DNA of 64,000 nucleotides from Drosophila persimilis. Lineage: Eukaryota; Arthropoda; Insecta; Diptera; Drosophilidae. The notes below the pieces were generated by a model that saw nothing but the letters and a program-made list of their open reading frames with translations, did no database searches and was not told the origin of the DNA. The stretch lies in the NCBI RefSeq assembly GCF_003286085.1, contig NW_020825298.1:6014001-6078000 (forward strand), given 5' to 3'. Of this stretch, positions 42,141 through 55,309 are shown piece after piece; the stretch's first letter is position 1; the number at the start of each line of letters is the position of its first letter. Both the position numbers and the translations under genes were made by a program.

Positions 42141-45100
42141 AAAAAATTGTATAAATCGGGGGGGTACCCTGGAGGACCTAAAACAGAAGTTTCACAGTGA
42201 AAGGATATATTCAAGGGAATTTTAGAGTTCTTTTCCTTGTTATATTTGGGTCTCCAATACCTGTTTCCTAGGAAAACGTTATGCGGCGAGTGAGCCGGGG
42301 GTTGGATACCATTCCTCGTCCTTATTTAATCCGTAAAACCCCACCGGATGGCATCAGTGGTTCATCCTCCGCCGCATAGAACGTAGAAGCTCAAGACACA
42401 TCATTCCCTCTTCAGCCCCAACTACAGGGTATACAAAAAAAAAAAAGGAAACCAGCAACAACCACAAGAAAGAACATAACGCGTTGACAAAACGCTGTCC
42501 GCTGCCATTTATGAAACCCATGTTGACATGCGCCGGGCACAGGCTGCCTGCAACGGGGCAACGGGGCAACAATGATTGCAATAATTTCTGCCTCAGTCGC
42601 TGCCACCAGCCGCTGGCCAGCCGTTTTGGCCAGCAGCGACATTCTTGCCACAGGCCGCCGCCACTTTATGGTCATGCGCTGCGCCAACCCGCTCCAAATT
42701 CTTGGCCGAGACGTCGGCGTCGGCGGTGGCGGTGGGCAGCGGCTGTGGCAGCGGCAGCGGAGCGTGCCATAAATTGGCCAAATCAAATGCCAGCTCAGAC
42801 TCCGATTCGGATCCGCGGACGGATTGCCGCTCGGTGGGATGTGATTTGGGTATCGCAACCGAGTGCCCCCCCCCCCCGTCCTCCGTCCCCCCGTCCCTGG
42901 GGAGGGCAAATGATTATTACAAAAGGCAACGCTCGCCAGTCGCCAGTCGGCAGCACAGAGTGGGTATTACTCCGAGTACGAGTACGAATACGAGTACGAA
43001 TACCCATATGGCGACTGTCACTTTTACAGCTGCCTGTTCGAATCGAGTTGAGTGTCCGAGGCTGCTGTGTGGTCGGCAACATCAAATCGCGATGCAATCG
43101 ACTGATTGGGGCGCCCCACTGCCCCCCCTGCCCACTGCCCACTACCCCTATTCTCCGAAGAGTACCCTCTGAAGACTGGACGGGAGACTAAGTGATGTGC
43201 ACTCAAAGAAAAGCTTGTACTCTGGGGTTGATCTCTACGGGGTACTTATATTTGTATTTCTCTCAATCCCAAGAGGCCCAAGATGTGGGAGAATCATAGA
43301 GAAAATTACCTAAAAGCCAACAAGAGCCTCAAGAACTTAAAGCCGGCTCGTTCCTTCGTCTCATCTTTGAGTTTGAATACTCCGCTCATCCGAAAGTGCT
43401 GATTGCTGCTCTTAACTCTGTCAAAAAGCTTTTAAAGCTACTTCTGTTCCGCCCAGAACCTTCTTTCCTTTCTTTAAGTGTAACTTTTGCTTCATCAGGT
43501 GCTGGGAAATCACACACAGTGCCAGTTTTGTCACTCTCATCCGACAGAACCACAAAATAAACGCAACGGAAATGCACCTAAGCCTCCCCGATGCCTGACG
43601 AGGCCTCTGGCAATTTACTTTGTACTCCCATCCGACACGGGGGAGAAAGGCAGCCCCTTTACTGGAACCCCTTTGATTTGTACAAAAATTTGGGCTAGAA
43701 AGAGGGTGTCTGTAGTCCTTCAGTGCTGTTTCTGGTTAAAACCCATTGGCAATATGATTAAGACTGTCTTTCAATGGGTTGTTTGATTGAAAGGAACAAG
43801 GGCATCCGCTAAGGCGGGCAAATTCAGTTAAATTTCATTCGATTTTTGATCCATCAAGATCCAAAGAACTAAGTTATTATGGAAAACTCCTCTCGATTGT
43901 GGACTCTTTTCAGAAATTTCCAAATTGGGGACTTAAAAGGCACTTTGATAACTATTTTAGTAGATTTTCTGGGCCATGTCTTGCCTGAAACCTCAGCTTT
44001 GGCCATCTCTGGCCATCTTTCTTGGCGGCCAGCCCATCTGCTGTTCAGTGATCTCTACGGCTACGATCAATGGAAACCATTTAGCCGCTTAAATGTCCGA
44101 ACAATGTGTTGAATCCCCCTTTTGGTAGCCTCAGATCGCACATTTAAAATAGCGAAAACACGGCAAATATTACAAATTAAGCAAAATTACTCGGAACAAA
44201 TTTGGGAATGAGCCGTCATTTGTTTAATGACAGGTCACAGCGATGCCAGCGGTCAGTACTAGTACTGGCAACAAATTGATTGACGGCTGTCGGTCACAAA
44301 TGGAAATGCCACGGCAACGGCAACGGCAGGCTGCAACGGCAGGCTGCAACTCTCGACTCGAAAGCCGACTCGGAGCCGACTCGGGTGCGGACGGCGTGAC
44401 AATATTGACATAGTTGCGATCACAGTGGCATCTTGTGATATGTCCACTGGGATATGAGTGTTTTTTTATTATAGCTGGGGACTGGGGACTGGGGACTGAT
44501 GCAAAGTTTTGCCAGTTGCCCGACTGATCGCACTGATTTGACTTTATTGAATTGGGCAACGGCGATCGGTGCAAGCGCAGCGATTGGCAATAAATCAAAA
44601 ACAAGTTCAAAATTTGTGTCACCTCAGCGTCCAAAACGGTCACCCCAATCGGTGACGCCAGCCAGCCAGGCAGCCAGCATCGATCTCGCCTCGTACGTGA
44701 TCATTTTATTGAGCACATTTGACTATTATTAGGGAAATTTAACACACATGACGCGCTAAATACAGATTTTCCGAGACATGGACATGTGTTTCATGCAGTC
44801 TCCGACTCGGACTCGGACTCGTATTTATGGCAACATGATTTATAGGCCTGCGATCGGCTGCATTGCGCATACGCAGCGTTGCCGCAATCAGACAAATTTG
44901 GTTAAATTACGCGCTTGCATGAAGAACGTGCCGCACACCGAGCAGAGGATCAACCAGAGTCGTGATCACTTTCATACCCAAAATACAAAACTTTTTCGTG
45001 GATTCCAGGCCCCGAAAAATTGCTTGGAAAATCATATTTGTGACTCTGTGACACCCACACACTGGCCCGGCGATTGCGGCCAACGGAAGTTGAATTCTTT

Positions 45101-46230
45101 ATGGCTTAATGCTCGTTTAGACAACATTTTGGCAGCGACTAATCGAGCAAATAAAACAAGCCATATCTCTCTCGGTTTGCATAATATTAATACTCGCACC
45201 AGACAGGTCTGTCGCTGGCTCTGTCTCTGGCTCTGTCTCTGTCTCTGTCGCTGTCTCTGGCTCTGTCTCTGTCTCTGGATTGGGGTACGGGGGACTGGGA
45301 GCCCCAGACTCGCCCGAGTTTGAGTTACGCGTCGATTGGTGTTTGTTTTGTCATTCAAATCGCCTTCTATGGGCCATTTGCATTTGGTCATTTGGTCATT
45401 TGGTTCCTTTGGCGTCGCCTTTTGTTTTCGTTCGATTTTATGGGCGTTATAAAAATGTTCGTGATGGATACACAAAAGCGATTAGGTTTATTTTTAATGT
45501 TTCAATTTTTTGTCGATTTGCCGTATGCCATTTCGGGGCACAATATTTCTTTTCTTTTTCCCCTCACGGAATACAAAATAAATACAAGATTTCAAACATT
45601 AAAAGGCGGTTGATTCGATTCCATCGGTATTCAAAGGTTTTGGAGCTGATTGAATGAATTTTTGATGATTAATTGTTGGCTACGGTTTTATTGGGCCCCA
45701 CTATAGTGGCATTCCATGAATCTACTAGAGGATATATAATTACTGGGGTATTCTTTTGAGCCTTTTCATCTCTTTAAGTTCGATTTTGCAAGTGGAGAAG
45801 TGCCTTAAATTCGTTTTAAAGAAAAAATACCCACAGGCGATCGCTGGAGCCTGTCCACCCACCTGGACTCGAAGGATTGGGAGCCGGAATCAAGATAAAT
45901 CAGTGAAGCGAGAAACAATGTTTCGTCCCTGGGTCCGGGCCCCGCCAGACAATGGCGTCTGCGAGGGAAATTAATTTTAATTGCCGGAGGTGCGTGCGCA
46001 CTACAATAATTGGCAGAGGCCAGAGGCCAGAGGCCAGGTCGCAGCACTTGGGCCCCGGCAACAGACAAAGAAAGATGACACTTGAGACGGCGGAATCGGA
46101 CAAAGAATGGCCATCGGCTGGGCACATAATTCACAAGTGCAGTGAGGGGCAGGGGGGGCAGAGGGGGGCGTAGAAACTTGCTAAATAATTTAAAAACTTT
46201 CCAGCACTCGTTGCATAATTGAATTAGATT
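42141..46230. other. Intergenic or intronic DNA, no supported gene
   Basis: GC-rich stretches at 42500-42780 and 42860-43160 give long overlapping frames on both strands (up to 235 codons, not ATG-started), a composition effect. An ATG frame of 181 codons at 44778-45323 ends in a Cys/Leu/Trp run encoded by CTCTGT repeats (about 45205-45275). GAGTAC repeats are at about 42971-43003 and GGGGACT units at about 44476-44497. No domains are recognisable. Confidence 0.45.
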
Positions 46231-46236
46231 AGTGGC

Positions 46237-46286
<50 letters not shown>

Positions 46287-46288
46287 CA
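46231..46288. repeat. GA microsatellite
   Basis: Runs of GAGAGA interrupted by GAAAGAG over about 55 bp. Ser/Leu frames on the minus strand across it are artefacts. Confidence 0.9.
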
Positions 46289-49200
46289 TCAAAACAAGTG
46301 TCAAAGCGGAAACGGAAGCGGTTTTCAGGGAGGAGGAGGGGGGAGCGGGGAGCGCTGGAACTGAAGGGTGAAAAGATTTCTATAAGAATTTGATTTAGCA
46401 AAGCCCCGGCCGCACTAAAGGAGCGCCTCGTGGGGGCGGGGCTGGGGCCAGCCACAAGGTTTTTCAAACTTTACTCATTTTCAAAATTACAATGTTGCCA
46501 CAAGCGTGGCGCTTACCGCAGCAGCAGCAGCAGCGGCAGCAACGGAGGAGGCAGCTAGAAAAATCTAAACGTAAGCAAAGTCAATGGGAAAACTTGGCTT
46601 TCCAAGGGGAATGTGGACGGTGCTGAGGTTGGGGCCGCTTCTTTGATGATGACAAAGAGGCAGGAGATAACAGGCCAGGATAGCAAAGGATGCCGCATCC
46701 GCAACTACCCCCCACACACCCCCCGCACGCCCTTCCCTTCGGTAGGAACTTCCCTGCAGCGTCTTGGCAGACATTTTTCTGCTGGCAAAAGTTTTGTTGG
46801 CTCAACCACTTGACGCTCGGTTACCTCAGCTTCCTGCCCCCGCCACCCGCCCCCCACTCCGTTGGGGCACTGCCTTTGAATGGAAAAATATTGCACGCAT
46901 TTTCCCGGAAAGCGGAGGCAGCAGTCTTTCCTTCTTGGTGCTGCGGATGCTGCGGTAAATCAATTTCTGCAAATGAGATTTTTCAATTATAAATCAATTT
47001 TCGATTAAAATTACTTTTACGCATCTTCCTTTCAAGTTCGTCCTCCAACAGACAGACAGGCCTTTGTGTGTGGCAAAAACTTTCTGCCACATAAGCGGGG
47101 GATCAGCAGAGACCCAGGGACTGGAGATACATAGAGGAATTATAGATGGGAAGCGAGGGACTAACATGAGCTTGAAAAGTATATGATTTGGAAGAAATAT
47201 TCATGGTTTATTGAATAAAACGAAAGCCTATATTTATTCCTTTCAGAAAAGATATTTTTTTACAAAGTTTTGCAACTTTTAGAATTTTTAGATTTTTCTA
47301 GGATTTTCCAAACACCAAAAATGTATGCTTTTCGGTCTCAAATTTAAGCTGGTGATAAAAAATGTTTAAAATGTATTTTAAACACTAAAATGTATTATTT
47401 TTTTTCGTTTGAAGGAAGAATTAATTATTAGTTTTTTTACTATAAATATTTCATTGAATTAAGGACACATTTTACTGTGGAGAAAAGGGATATATTTCTA
47501 CAGAATTCTGCAAGATGGGAGCCCTAAAACAAGGCCCAATCGATCGATATGGTTCTCATTAAAATTCTTTAAATATTGAGCCCAAAAGCCACCCGCACAA
47601 TCGATGGCAACACGACCCAAAAGGGCTCTAGACTTGGGTAGACTGTCCCTCGTTTCATAGGTTTAAAGAGTACTCAAAGAGAGTCGCTAATAACCAGGAA
47701 ATGTTAGACCTTGGTCACAGGGAAACCTCTTTTCCCAGACACTTTAAATAAACACTCAGGCTGGTTAGGTTTTGGCCAAGACTGAAACTGAGCGACATTT
47801 GATCCGTGGCTGGGAGTCGTCTCTGCGGAGACAGAGCGATAAACTGAGCCAAGAATGCAGTTCGCTTTATTTGCGGCTCTTAATTAAATTGTGAATTATG
47901 GCCTTCGATTTGCCAAACACCATAAAGGCCACAAAAATATGAGTCGCTGTGGCTGTGGCTGTGAGGAAAAGCCAGCAAAGTTTTGCTGACCATAAACGTG
48001 GCAATGAGGCTGGCATAAAACTTTACGATGCCAGTGCCAGAGCCAGTGCAGAAAACCAAACCAAACCGAACCATCCATCAGAGCCATCAGAGCCGAGCAT
48101 CGGCAAACGGCCGTTGAGTGGTGTATGAGTCGACATCGATCGATATTAAATTATAAACGAATGAATGAAGTTTTATGACAATGCACAGTTGGAGCCGGGC
48201 TTGGGGACTGGACTGGACTTGGAGTGGACTTGGAGTGGACTTGTCGCCAAGGTTACACGGCTCTGGCAGCGACTGGCAGGTAGACGACACACCATTTGAT
48301 GGATCTCTGGGTTCTCTGTGTGTCCGCTGAGTTATGAGCATTGGTCGAAAGATAATGATGCCGTTCGATTTTCATTTTGATTGCACAACTGCAGCAGAGA
48401 CACAGGCAACCCATAAAACGCAGCATGTGGCACAGCTCCGTGGCAGCATCGTTTGACGGGTCGCCTCCTGTCCGACATTCGTCATAAAGTCGTGGCCTGT
48501 ATTTATGGTCCTTTGCAATTAATAAATTTGTGCCTAGTCGGGCATAAATCGGCAGCTCGGGCGCAGGTTTATGGGCGAGTGATAAACTCGTAGAGTTGGC
48601 CAAAGGAATTTTCACTTATGACTGCGGTCCGCCGATAATGATTGATTTGGGCCAATAAAAAAGGGTTATTCACGGGCACACGTGCCAAAGGTCAATGCTA
48701 ATGGCATCCCATTTCCATTTCCATCTCAAACCGGGGAGGGAAAACACTTGCCCGCCGATCAATCACAATTCCTGTCTCCATCCTCGACTCGGTTTCGGTT
48801 TTTTCTTCTCTTTTTTTTTGATAAATGTCACACGCCGCGTGTCAAATGCGTTTCTCAGCATCCCCCCGGCCCCCGCTGTAGCATTTTCTTGGAATTCTGT
48901 GGCGTTGCAACATTCTCTCCCAAGGATATGCCGTTACGGCAGCAGCAAGAGCGTGTCCTGGCAGCCGCTCTTGGGGCCTGTCATTGTCCCAGAGCGATTT
49001 TTTGTTGCCTCGCATTCGGTGGGGGCGGAGGGTGGGGGGGGGGGGGGGGGATTTTATTTTACTTTTTCTTTTCGTTTTTTTCCCCCAAACGTTTTTGTTG
49101 GTGTCGAGCCAAGCCTTTAATTTATGCAGCCCTGGGGAGGTTTTGATTTTCATGCGATTCGTGGAGGGCTTGGAGCAGACAGCGCGCTCGACAATTGCCT

Positions 49201-50285
49201 CCCCCTCCCTTCCGTAATTGAGATCAGTGAGAGTCCTCTGAATAGTCGAATAAAGCAGATAAACAGGAAAGCTGGTCGTCTCATTAAAGTCCCATAAACA
49301 GCGGCGTTTGGAAGAGTCTGAAAGCGGAGATCGAAGCCAAGTTCCTGTGGCTTCTCTTCCAGAACAGTCCCCAGGCTCGTCCCCAGACTCGTCCCCAGGC
49401 TCCCCACACACGGGGACACACATTGCCTGTCTGTCACATTAGCACATCATTCATAAGGACATGTGCCAGCCGAGACAAGGGGAAACAGTCGCGATGATGA
49501 CGATGCCGATGACGATGCCGTCGACCTCCCTGGCGATGGATTTGCGTTTTCCGTTTTCCGTTTGCCAAAATGTCAATAAACACCCGACAGTCGGACGGTT
49601 GGACGCAGGAGGACACAGATATTGACATTTATTTTTATATATTTTATTTTGTCGCTCCGTCAATCCCTCAATCCCTCAGTGCCTCAGTGCCGCTGTGATG
49701 GCTCGGGGAGGACTTTCTTTTTCTTTCTTTCTTTTTTCGCTGCTGACAAAATTTTATGCGAATTGGTTTCACATTTTGAAATAGTTTCATAAAAAGCAAA
49801 TGCCATGGGTAGCCCCTCCCCCCACCCATCCCCCTCCCCTGCCCAATCACACACCCCCCTCCCCCCCTAGCCATGTCCCATTTCGATTCGATGCTTGGGT
49901 GCTGCCAATGCGAGTGATTTCCATTTGACATTGATGATGTTTATTTATTTCGGTGAAAATGGAAAATATACAATATATATGTATTGCTATATATGTGTGT
50001 ATATCATTTTATGGCTGTGTTTGCAAGTGTGTTTTTTGGTACTTGTTATACCTCATATTTGGGGGGGAAAATTAGGGTATATTGGTTTCTTTGAAATCTT
50101 TTTAGACTCTATATTTTATGGAGTACTGTTGTTGCTCAGCTTTAACGATAGATCTTACCATGTCTTACTGTTGTATTTGTTGTTGGCATCTATATGAATT
50201 GGAGGTGGAAATTTGTGATTTCCAAGGGGATTTATCCCCCTTTTGAAGACCTTGAGATGTTCTGAAAATTTAATTCTCAAGATCT
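46289..50285. other. Intergenic or intronic DNA, no supported gene
   Basis: It holds CAGCAG repeats at about 46518-46536, GGCTGTGGCTGTG near 47948-47962, GGACTTGGAGT units at about 48209-48243, a G run of about 20 at 49030-49050, CCCCAGRCTCGT units at 49370-49400 and GATGACGATGCCGATGACG near 49494-49515. A 193-codon ATG frame at 48842-49423 (minus) crosses the G run as poly-Pro and shows no domain, so it is not listed as a gene. Confidence 0.45.
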
Positions 50286-50580
50286 AAGGGGGATCACTTT
50301 TTTTTTTGTTTATTCTTAATTTATTTTGTCATTTGTATTTGATTATTTTTTTTATTTTTTTTTGTAATTAGTATATTTTTTATTTTGTATTATAAGGAGG
50401 ATCACGGTTTTTTTTGTTTATTCTTAATTTATTATGTAATTTATATTTTATTATTTTTTTATATATTTTTTTATTTTAATTAGTACTGTATTTTTTATTT
50501 TTAGTATAAAGGGGATCACTTTTTTTATTCTTAATTTATTTTGTAGTGTGTATTCGATTATTTTTAAATTTAAATATTAA
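50286..50580. repeat. Three diverged AT-rich tandem units of about 110 bp
   Basis: Each unit opens with GGATCAC (50291, 50399 and 50513) followed by a T run, TTATTCTTAATTTATT, a further T-rich part and GTATTA/AGTATAAAG before the next unit. Spacings are 108 and 114 bp. Confidence 0.85.
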
Positions 50581-53535
50581 AAAAATATTAAAAAATATTA
50601 TATTTTTAATTTTTGATTATAAAATATTAACACAGATACAATTATGTAAGAAAAATTACAATGATTAAAAAAAATCAAGGTCGAAGATGTCATCAAGGAT
50701 GAGGATATTATTTGATAATGTTTTATATTAATATACAAAAAATTAGATTACAAAATAAAAATTTCTGAAAATTTAATTTATAAGATTAAAGTTCCCTATT
50801 AAGGAGTTTTCTAAATTAAACTTAAAATGAAAAAATTATCAGGAGCTTTTTGCCACTAAAATGAATCCCGATTCAGGTACGACTTCCACCAGAAGTCAGT
50901 CGAGTCTATCTGTATCTAAGCCTGTATCTTGAAGGCCATAAGAGTACTCCTCTTAAGATTTCCATGTATTTTTTATTCCTTTTAGATTCCCGACATTGAG
51001 AGAACTGTTGCCTGCTGATCCTTTTTCTTTCCATGCACATTAAATAAATCTCAAATAAATCCATAATACCCTTACCGATATTCCGATATTAACCCCGACC
51101 GATCCCAAAATTCTCTTGCGATAAATGGGATGCGAGGGACCTTCAGCGCTCGACAAGAACTAAAAGAATAAAACTCGAACTTCTCTACAAGGGGTATCCC
51201 ATAGTCGACTCTCTCCCTGCCTTCTCGTATAATTTTCCTTTTCCTTTGCTCGATTTCTGGGCATTGTTGTTGCTCTTGTTGATTATGTTTCTTCTTCTTG
51301 TTGCTTTTTGTTGCTATTTTGCTGTTTGTCGAGAGTCTATTTTGAAGTCGGTAGACATTGATGGCTCTTTGAGGGTGGTGATGGCGGGGGTGGCGGGGGG
51401 TGGGGGACTCTGATGGTTTGGATTTCATTTTTTGCGCTCTGGGCGCACGACAAGTTTGACTTTTATATGAAAACGAGATGCCAGAGATTGATTACCCATG
51501 GAACTCGGCCAAATTTAACGCAATTGTGAGTGGTTTTGCATGTTTGGATACCAGAAAGTTTTCCTTTTTTCCGTGGAGCCCATTCGCAGAGGGTGTGGGG
51601 AGTGGGGGGGGGGGGGGGGTATACCTACGAATGGGAGGCCTTTTGTGGGCTTGTGAAAATATTTAAATACGAAATTGCAACCAATCAAACAATTTTCCAA
51701 TCAAAAGCTTCTATTTTGGCAATTTTGAGAAGGACTTGTGCCAAATTTTAAGTTGCATAATTCAACAAAGGGCGCTTTTGGCATTTGGCCATCGCCAGGA
51801 CCCACCATGCTCCATGCTCCATGCTCCAAATGGATCCAACCACTCACCTGGCCTGTTCTGCCTTCTACCTGGGCACAAACAGATAGGCATCGTCAGGGAG
51901 ATGGACATGGCATCATCGAGGCACCGGCTACGCAATTACCATGAACAACAACGGATGAGAGGGGGGGGGGGAGGAGGTCCTGGTCCTGGTGCTCGTCTAC
52001 ACGGCCAGCAAAGTCGTAAATATTCCAAATGTCATTTTGAAATCCTAATTTACGCTTCGTCGATCTAAAATGCACATTTGCACCCAGGCCAAAGTCCCGG
52101 GTCCGCATCCACACACTCCGGTTGCAACGCACAACGGACGCACTGCAATTTGGGGAGCATCCCCCACCTCCCCCCACTAACCACTGGGCGGGGAGAGGGC
52201 TAGCATAGAGCTCCTCATCCTCGTCAGGATTGGCATGCCTCATCATCAGTTCGAGTTCGTTTTTGCAGCGCCATTTTGTATCGAAACATGCAATCAAAAT
52301 TTTCAAATTTTCCCTCTGTCTGTGTGTTCGTGTGTGTGTTTGTGTGTGTGGGGGGCTGGATGTGTACACTGGCCAAACACCCACACAGAGACAGAAACAG
52401 AGACTGTAACACACACATGGAATGAATTACAATCAGCACACAATTCAACGAAAAATGCCGTCCAATTTCTAAAATGTGCGCCGGCCGCTGCAGACCGACC
52501 ACCACCCACACCCCCACCCTCTATGCACCCCATTGCAGTGCTGTGGATACCCCATGGGGCGCGTTAGGAAAATTAGTGCCTTTTTGGGGGGCCCTGGGAT
52601 CGGGATACGGGGCTCGGGATACGGTACGGCACGGACCAAAAACAATATGTTTTCCAAACGGCATTTCCATTTATGTTGCATGTTGTGCACACATTTCCGC
52701 AAATGCATTGCCCCCCTACCACCCCCGCCCCCCCCCTATTCCATCCACATATTTGCGCTCCTTTCGGGACTGTAACAGAGTTGGGGTTTTGGGGTTTCTG
52801 TCCCCCCCCAGACAGGGGCTGAGTGCATTGTCTATTCCCTTTTTGTGGGGCCCAGATTGGAACGTTTTGCCGTATCCTGATGGCAGGCGTCTATCGGGCT
52901 CTCCAATTGATGCCAACAATCGAATGGTTAATCGGAAGTTGTTTGCCATTTGGGCCCATTCGCCATCCAAGTAAGTCCGATCGGGCTCCCCTTTGGGAAT
53001 GGATGATACACGGATGCTACGTATGGGACGGACGGAGGAAATGTCGGTTGTCTTCCAGAACAAGCGGCAAGACAGGAGATACTTTGTTGAGGAAATTTGG
53101 CTGGAAATTATTTAGACATTCAATAAAAAAGGATAATGTTGAAAGAGGGTTTAATTTTCAACTAAATTCGAGTTCCTGTATCTGAATTGTGCTATAAAGG
53201 ATACCCTGGAATGAAAAGATACACCTTGGGCCCCATAAGAACTAGTAAATATGATCTCTATTCCCATCCAAAAGCTTTCCTTATGTTCCATATAGCGCAG
53301 ATATTGGTTACAAGAGGATTTTAGTGGTTAGTTCTTTAGTTTCAAAGATTGTTGGACATATTTCTGAAGCTATTGATCTAAAATAAAAGGAATCCAGCAA
53401 AGAAGGGACCACTTTTCAATGGGTTGGGTACTGAATCCAGGTAAAATCACAAATAAAGCCCCCCAATGAGGCGACGATGAGGCCCTCCATCAATCCAAAG
53501 TCTTACAAGTGCTCTCGGTGCCCCTTGGAATAGCT
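50581..53535. other. Intergenic or intronic DNA, no supported gene
   Basis: AT-rich to about 50870, then mixed. G runs are at about 51602-51620 and 51960-51972, GCTCCATGCTCCAT units near 51810-51830, and GTGTGT runs near 52320-52350. Short open frames on both strands have no domain features. Confidence 0.45.
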
Positions 53536-53965
53536 CTAGGCATCGCTTCTTGGGTCGTCCTCAGAAGACGGGGGTGCGGGGTGCTGCTGGCACACCAAGA
53601 ATTCCATGACCTCCTTCTTGGTCTCCTCCTGAAGGGGCTCTTCAGTTCAATGGTGCCCCAAAGAGCCCTGAATCCAGCTCCGGAATCCCTCTTTCCCTGC
53701 TCCAGTGGCTTGTCTTTGGCACAGGCCAAGTATCACTTCCAGGCGGGCATCCCCATCCATAGACAGATCCAGCAATGCTGAAAACACTGCGTAATCAACG
53801 ATCCACACTTTCTCTTGGATCCTGGAATGCTGCAGCCCCCAGCCCTTGGCCAAAGCTCCAACAATCTCTGAAAATCAACGACTTAACCACTCTGAAACGA
53901 ATCGATTATTCAAATGATTTCCCCGTGGAGTCGATGAACTCCTTCGAAAGTTCTTCGCAGTCCAT
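53536..53965 (-). pseudogene. Probable decayed protein-coding gene of unknown family
   Basis: On the minus strand a coherent frame reads FSEIVGALAKGW, then KVWIVDYAVFSALLDLSMDG, RLEVILGLCQRQATG and FRSWIQGSLGHH up to a TGA at 53647-53649. It then continues in the same frame as TEEPLQEETKKEVMEFLVCQ to a TAG at 53536-53538. Mixed hydrophobic and charged residues and the Glu/Lys-rich tail look like real protein, unlike the repeat-driven frames elsewhere. Upstream, an ATG at 53965 starts MDCEELSKEFIDSTGKSFE in another frame, and a TGA lies just before the FSEIV segment. So it looks broken by at least one frame change and two in-frame stops. An exon starting at the TTTTCAG acceptor there, or a readthrough stop, are alternatives. 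I do not recognise the family. Confidence 0.35.
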
Positions 53966-55300
53966 AAAAATGGAAAAACTAACGAGGTGTTGGCCATGTG
54001 TCATATGCCAATGGTGCCCCAACACCCGGCCGGTGATCTTTTCTTTTTATTGGAGCCCAAAAGCCAATAAAGATGGAATTCCTTAATAATCAACAGCACT
54101 TTAATTAACAAATATTGAATTTCAATGTAAATAAATTAAATTTCAACAACAACAAAAAAAAAAGACTCACAAAATCAGGGAAAGAAAAAAGAAACACTCA
54201 AACACTCACAAATTTCGCCCGAAATCATAAAAACGCAACAAATTTTGATGAGACTGAGGAGATTGAGTGACTGACAGACTGCCTGACTGACAGACTGCCA
54301 GAGGCCCCAACTGATGAATTAATTGAGTATAAAATGTTTGGGCCACAGAGAGGCTTGACAGACAATCGGGCAATATCATAAAAATTATACAGTAAGCGGG
54401 CTCTAAACAGGCCGATCTCCGCGGGTCGGAGAGGGGGGGGGGGGGGGAGGGTATTTGGAAGAAATGTGTGTGGTTGTTGGGCTTCCTGGAATGGCCATAA
54501 GAACTGTTTTATGCTAATGAAGCCGCGGGGTCGCCGCACTAAATCATGCTAATGGCGATGGCCCGATCGGTGGCCCCCCCCCCTTGAAACCCTTCCCCTT
54601 CTTGTCTACTGGTTAAATTGATTAATTTAATGTAGACCTTGGCTGAACATATTTTCGCTTAATTTGATTTCCACTTCTACCCCCACCCCCCCTACTGTCC
54701 GGCACTTGTTCGTTCCGCTTGCCCTCGAGTGGCGCAATTTTTTACAGCCCCCGAGAACCCAGAAAAAAGGGTTGCAAAAATGACTGTTACGTTTTTTTTT
54801 TGCGAATGTCACCAAATTTTCATTCGGGGGTTGACGCCAGTTATTGATCTGAATGAGGCATTGTCAATCTTGTTTGATGCATCACCGGAGGACGGAGGCC
54901 GGAGTGCCACAAGATTAATATTACTCCATATTCGTCTCGCGAAAGGGTTCTGTTCGAGCGAATTTCCGTGTCATCTGTCAGAGGATTTGATGCGCCCTCT
55001 CAGCGCTTCGGGAGGCTCGCGATTCGTGTCGCCTGTCGCCTGCCGCCTGTCGCCTGAGGACTTTCACTTCCATCTTTTTTTGAGGCACTTTTGGCAGACT
55101 TTGGTTCTGCTTCGACAGCTGTTTCTGGGGTGTGGAGTACCTGGTGGAAGGTGTTATGACAGTTCCACCAAATAATTCCATTAAATGTGACAGAATTGCC
55201 ACCAAAAAGGGGCATGGGAAATGCAAGAGGCACGGGGAGGTGTTCATTCAGTCATTGATGGCAAAAAACAACCAAAAATAGCTCGAATTTACGGACCGAA
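53966..55300. other. Intergenic DNA, no supported gene
   Basis: GACTGACAGACTGCC units are near 54264-54300, a G run at about 54431-54448, and two copies of CGCCTGTCGCCTGCCGCC-type repeats at about 55028-55058. A 148-codon frame at 54729-55175 (plus) is composition-driven. Confidence 0.45.
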
Positions 55301-55309
55301 ACATGGAAA

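Noticed and set aside
42484-43191. 235-codon open frame, plus strand
   Set aside because: It starts with TTG, lies in GC-rich DNA with equally long frames on the other strands, and reads as Arg/Trp/Pro low complexity without domains.
43386-43577. 63-codon frame, minus strand, with balanced composition
   Set aside because: It begins with GTG directly after a stop, with no ATG; too short to support as an exon without splice evidence.
44778-45323. 181-codon ATG frame
   Set aside because: No domain; the last third is Cys/Leu/Trp from CTCTGT repeats, an antisense frame is equally open, and one such frame is expected by chance in 64 kb.
45805-46467. 220-codon frame, minus strand
   Set aside because: TTG start; the Ser/Leu run comes from a GA microsatellite.
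48842-49423. 193-codon ATG frame, minus strand
   Set aside because: It crosses a G homopolymer as poly-Pro; no domain or fly-like codon pattern.
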